From assembly GCF_000416965.1 (NCBI RefSeq), contig NZ_ATCL01000012.1, positions 35,980-99,979 on the forward strand: DNA of 64,000 nt, read 5' to 3'. This document shows positions 61,240 through 64,000 of the stretch, in pieces. The notes below the pieces were generated by a model, which did not search any database, was not told where the DNA came from, and saw only the letters and a program-made list of their open reading frames with translations. The stretch comes from Exiguobacterium chiriqhucha RW-2. Its GTDB lineage: Bacteria; Bacillota; Bacilli; Exiguobacteriales; Exiguobacteriaceae. A program made the position numbers and the translations under genes. Each line of letters opens with the position of its first letter. Within the stretch, counting starts at the first letter, position 1.

Positions 61240-61689
61240 ATGGAAGAGTTGAGACAAATGCGTCTTCGATTAAAGCCGGAGACGGTCGCGTATTTGGAGG
61301 AGTTCGCCGACGACAAACGCTTCGGCCATCTCGGCCAGGTCATCGACCATCTAGTAGAGGAACATAAGCAACTGTCTGACGAGAAGTGGGACATGCAGTT
61401 CCTCACCCGCTCGATCAGCACGCAGGTCTCACGTCACATCGAGGAATTGGTGCACGAGCAGATGTCGACGGAGCTCGAACGCATCCGGCTCGCCGCGAAC
61501 CGATCCGACCGTCACGGACAGATCCTGACAGAGCTCCTGCAGGCACTGATGCAGACCGAGGGCATCGAGGACATCATGACGACGGACCAGTTCAAGCCGA
61601 CGTTCCTCGAGACGGCAGAACGTGTCGTCCAGGAACGTATCGAACACCAAAAACAGAAGAAGGACACACTAACTTTTGAGAGAGGATGA
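61240..61689 (+). CDS. Ribbon-helix-helix/coiled-coil relaxosome-associated protein
   Basis: This 149-residue protein begins RQMRLRLKPETVAYLEEFAD, a ribbon-helix-helix-like DNA-binding start, and continues as a long charged helix. It lies 9 bp after the relaxase with GAGGGAGG upstream. It may bind oriT or the leading region, or regulate transfer genes. No close family is recognised. Confidence 0.65.
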   Translation: MEELRQMRLRLKPETVAYLEEFADDKRFGHLGQVIDHLVEEHKQLSDEKWDMQFLTRSISTQVSRHIEELVHEQMSTELERIRLAANRSDRHGQILTELLQALMQTEGIEDIMTTDQFKPTFLETAERVVQERIEHQKQKKDTLTFERG

Positions 61690-61694
61690 ACCTT

Positions 61695-61982
61695 ATGCGA
61701 CCACTTGACCGTCCCTTTACGATGGGGCAACTGTTAACGCTTCAACAGAAAACTGTCTCGGTCCTTATTTATGGAAAACGGTACGACATCCCGGTGTCCG
61801 TTTCCGAGCATCAGCTTTTAACCGCCATTGCGCAAGACGAAATCGTCTTGCTTCCCGTCAATTTCAATCGGACACGGCTGTTACTGGACATTCCGGAAAC
61901 GTCGACACAACTCGAACGTGAACTGAACGAATTCACAGATACCGAAGAATCTGCTACCGATTTGTTGAAGGAAGGAGTCTGA
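61695..61982 (+). CDS. Small unknown protein of leading region
   Basis: This is a 95-residue protein. The ATG at 61695 has GAGAGGATG upstream; the ATG at 61686 is nearer the site and less likely. It is beta-rich in the middle (VSVLIYGKRYDIPVSV, VLLPVNFNRTRLLLDI) and acidic at the end. It is placed between relaxosome genes and the antirestriction gene, 4 bp before the latter. The function is unknown. Confidence 0.6.
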   Translation: MRPLDRPFTMGQLLTLQQKTVSVLIYGKRYDIPVSVSEHQLLTAIAQDEIVLLPVNFNRTRLLLDIPETSTQLERELNEFTDTEESATDLLKEGV

Positions 61983-61986
61983 CACG

Positions 61987-63423
61987 ATGGCCAAGATGAA
62001 GACGAACGAAGAACGGAAGGCCGATCTCGAGGCCTTGACCGAGCAGATGGGAAAACAGATCGACAGCTACTTCGAGAGTCCGGAGAAGATTCGGGAACAT
62101 CTGCAGTTTCTCGGCAAGTTCCATCAATACTCAATGCGGAACGCGGTCTTGATCGAGTCCCAGTTCCCCGGCGCGGTCGCGGTCGGCTCTTATCCGTTCT
62201 GGGAGAAACAAGGCGCACAGGTGCAAAAAGGTGAGCGTGGCATCAAGGTATTCGTCCCAAGTCCGGTGACGTATGCCTTGCACAAAGATGAATGGGTACC
62301 GCTCAGCAAAGCACCGAAGCCGATCAAGGACGGCGTGAAACAAGGACGCATTCCGTCACGTAAGATGATGTACTTCAAAATCGGTCACGTGTTCGAGTAC
62401 ACGCAGACCGACGCGCGTGAGAAAGGGATCGAGGTCTCGGACATCTTCAAACGGTATCACCGGGACGGCGGGCTCGAGAACGAACAAGACATCCATGACG
62501 CCTTGACGACGCTCGCGGATGCCCGGAATGTGACGCTATTGGAGGAACCGCTCGACGAGATCGGCACGGCGAAAGGCTGTTACTATCCGGAGTTGCATGC
62601 AATCGCCTTGAACCCGCGGAACACATCGATCGAGAACATCACTGTCCTGATCCATGAGCTCGCGCACGCAGAACTGCACAACCAAGAGCGGAACCTCGAA
62701 CGAGACAAACCGCTCACGGCACCCGAGAAGGAGTTCCAAGCCGAGATGGTCGCCTATGTCGTCTCACATCAACTCGGGTTCCCGACGGACGATTTCTCGC
62801 TCTCTTATCTGGCCGGTTGGACGAAAGACAAGGAACTGCTCGACAAGGAAAAATTGTTGCAGGAGGTCCACCAGACATCTGCGTCCTTCCTTGACCACAT
62901 CGAGTCTCACTTAGAAAAGGTGCACACCCTGCAACAGGAGAAAGAAAAGAGCCCAATCGAGTATATCGAGCAAATGGACCTCCGCATGGGATGGAAGGAC
63001 GCTGACCTCAGTCTTTATGAACGGGTTCATGCCGTACAAAGTGTGTTTCCCGAGGAGGTGGAGCCCTATCTGAACGCAAAAGCGGCCCTCGAGACGAACC
63101 TGAAAGTGGATCGCGTCGATGAGCCACTCATGTACATTCATGGTAAGGGATTCGGATTTCAGTCATTCGGTGTCGCAAACAATCAAGACTTCAGTGAAGA
63201 TGCAATTGTCGCCTACACAGTGGTGCTACCAAATCAGCCGTTGATCAGTGGACACTTCGATCCCGATAGAACCGTTCATCCATTACACGATTTAGAAAAG
63301 AACAATAAATTTGAAAAACCAACCCTCAAAAATCTTGAAGATAGTTGGCATAATGTGTTGCTCGAAGAAGAAAAAAAATCTCTACCAAGAATCACTCTGT
63401 TGAATGTTGAACGATTAATATAA
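61987..63423 (+). CDS. ArdC-like antirestriction protein
   Basis: This is a 478-residue protein. Residues 10-130 follow the ArdC N-terminal single-stranded-DNA-binding domain (FHQYSMRNAVLIESQFP, VGSYPFWEKQGAQVQKGERG). The middle holds a metallopeptidase-like HELAHAELH (about 224-232) with a downstream Glu in EFQAEMVAYVV (about 248-258), the HExxH...E layout of the IrrE/ImmA-like M78 group. The C-terminal 180 residues are unrecognised, and the last third turns A/T-rich. It probably protects the incoming strand from restriction in the recipient, as genes near oriT typically do. Confidence 0.85.
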   Translation: MAKMKTNEERKADLEALTEQMGKQIDSYFESPEKIREHLQFLGKFHQYSMRNAVLIESQFPGAVAVGSYPFWEKQGAQVQKGERGIKVFVPSPVTYALHKDEWVPLSKAPKPIKDGVKQGRIPSRKMMYFKIGHVFEYTQTDAREKGIEVSDIFKRYHRDGGLENEQDIHDALTTLADARNVTLLEEPLDEIGTAKGCYYPELHAIALNPRNTSIENITVLIHELAHAELHNQERNLERDKPLTAPEKEFQAEMVAYVVSHQLGFPTDDFSLSYLAGWTKDKELLDKEKLLQEVHQTSASFLDHIESHLEKVHTLQQEKEKSPIEYIEQMDLRMGWKDADLSLYERVHAVQSVFPEEVEPYLNAKAALETNLKVDRVDEPLMYIHGKGFGFQSFGVANNQDFSEDAIVAYTVVLPNQPLISGHFDPDRTVHPLHDLEKNNKFEKPTLKNLEDSWHNVLLEEEKKSLPRITLLNVERLI

Positions 63424-63456
63424 ATAGTGGCAGATGAAGAATATCTACATTAAATA

Positions 63457-63506
63457 CTCACAAGGCATTAATTTTCATAGAAGAAGTCTGCCTTGTGAGG
63501 AATTTT
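63457..63506 (+). terminator. Terminator of the transfer operon
   Basis: CTCACAAGGCA (63457-63467) pairs with TGCCTTGTGAG (63489-63499) and the stem runs into a T-run. It lies 33 bp beyond the stop of the ArdC-like gene. Confidence 0.8.
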
Positions 63507-63541
63507 TATTACCTAAACTCCTTTAGTTGTTCTAACAAAAA

Positions 63542-64000
63542 TTATTTACGTGATCTGTCTAAATAAAACATGAGCACAGCAGTTAAACCGTTAACAGCAT
63601 CTGAATCAAAAAAATCCACTCCGACCATCTGTAAACATTGCAACATTATAATCAACCTACAAACAAGCACTTCAGTTGATAAGACGTTTTCTGTTTTAAT
63701 TAAATGTTCAACTTCCTCTTCAATTTCTTCTTTTATTTCTTCACCTATAATCATCTCAGATGAAGTGTCTTCAAAAGCAATGAAAGACAACATTTTTTTA
63801 TCTAACAGTAATATATCTTTTTCTAAAACTTCACTTGAAATTTTGAACATTTCTATATTATTTACGGCTCTTTTAAGGGATTCTTGTAACACATTTGATT
63901 GATTGAATATCTCCATGCTCCGTGCGACTTTTTGGAGGGAATCCTGCAGTGCATTTGATTGGATTGCCTCCATACTACGTAAGACTTTCTGGACAGAATC
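63542..64000 (-). CDS. Repeat-containing protein, N-terminus beyond right edge
   Basis: At least 152 codons of a leftward gene are visible; the frame is open to base 64000. The first visible residues form tandem repeats of about 20 residues: DSVQKVLRSMEAIQSNA, LQDSLQKVARSMEIFNQSNV, LQESLKRAVNNIEMFK. The repeats are amphipathic helices. The rest (about 60-150) is acidic (GEEIKEEIEEEVEHL) and helical. The real start lies outside. No family is recognised. A/T-rich composition sets it apart from the neighbouring transfer region. Confidence 0.7.
   Translation of the reverse strand, partial: DSVQKVLRSMEAIQSNALQDSLQKVARSMEIFNQSNVLQESLKRAVNNIEMFKISSEVLEKDILLLDKKMLSFIAFEDTSSEMIIGEEIKEEIEEEVEHLIKTENVLSTEVLVCRLIIMLQCLQMVGVDFFDSDAVNGLTAVLMFYLDRSRK

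Overview
The window looks like about 64 kb of a large, mosaic, conjugative plasmid from a low-GC Gram-positive host. Bacillales is likely, and Exiguobacterium is a plausible genus, but the window carries no chromosomal marker that would settle it. Signs of a plasmid are an eight-copy iteron array between two candidate replication genes, a four-gene partition operon with two ParA-type ATPases, a KfrA-like coiled-coil protein, and a nearly complete Gram-positive type IV secretion and mobilisation region. I found no rRNA, tRNA, intact insertion sequence or CRISPR array.

Layout. (1) 1-5.1 kb: three tandem leftward dynamin-like GTPases, the first cut by the window edge. (2) 5.4-7.3 kb: a divergent DUF2357-like protein with an apparently broken PD-(D/E)XK site and a zinc ribbon. 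(3) 7.4-9.2 kb: a lipoprotein, an Mrr-type restriction endonuclease and a gene relic. (4) 9.4-18.3 kb: a compact five-gene leftward operon encoding an MBL/beta-CASP nuclease with a helical N-terminus, a GrpE-like protein, an Hsp70, a HEAT-repeat-like protein and a coiled-coil protein. (5) 18.7-28 kb: the maintenance core (KfrA-like gene, a nucleotidyltransferase pair, two ParA/ParB-like pairs, Rep genes and iterons). (6) 28-46 kb: a second accessory region with an EVE-HNH nuclease, a RecQ-like helicase divergent from a sigma-70 factor, an SH3b exoprotein, a tyrosine recombinase, a three-gene unknown operon and a four-gene NERD-helicase operon. (7) 46.2-63.5 kb: the visibly more GC-rich transfer region, with repressors, a structured non-coding leader, VirB2-, VirD4-, VirB6-, VirB3- and VirB4-like proteins, a lysozyme/M23 wall hydrolase, a VirB8-like protein, a probable oriT, relaxosome proteins, a MOBP relaxase and an ArdC-like antirestriction protein. 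(8) The right edge holds part of a repeat-containing leftward gene.

A recurring palindrome ties the left half together. It has an 11-bp arm, a 6-bp centre and an inverted 11-bp arm, and it occurs at 7328, 9394, 18743 (one arm decayed) and 23967, with a possible broken copy at 5261. Each copy sits between gene cassettes, and the spacing is that of a Xer/Cre-type recombination site. A tyrosine recombinase is encoded at 35.3-36.3 kb. I infer that the accessory cassettes may be shuffled at these sites, although three of the palindromes also look able to act as terminators.

The best candidates for an undescribed system are the Hsp70/GrpE-like/HEAT/MBL operon, the three-dynamin cluster, the RecQ-like helicase plus sigma factor pair and the NERD-helicase operon. 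Each lies among restriction-type genes on a mobile replicon, so an antiphage or anti-plasmid role is reasonable, but that is inference from context. Compositional statements here are by eye; no searches were run.
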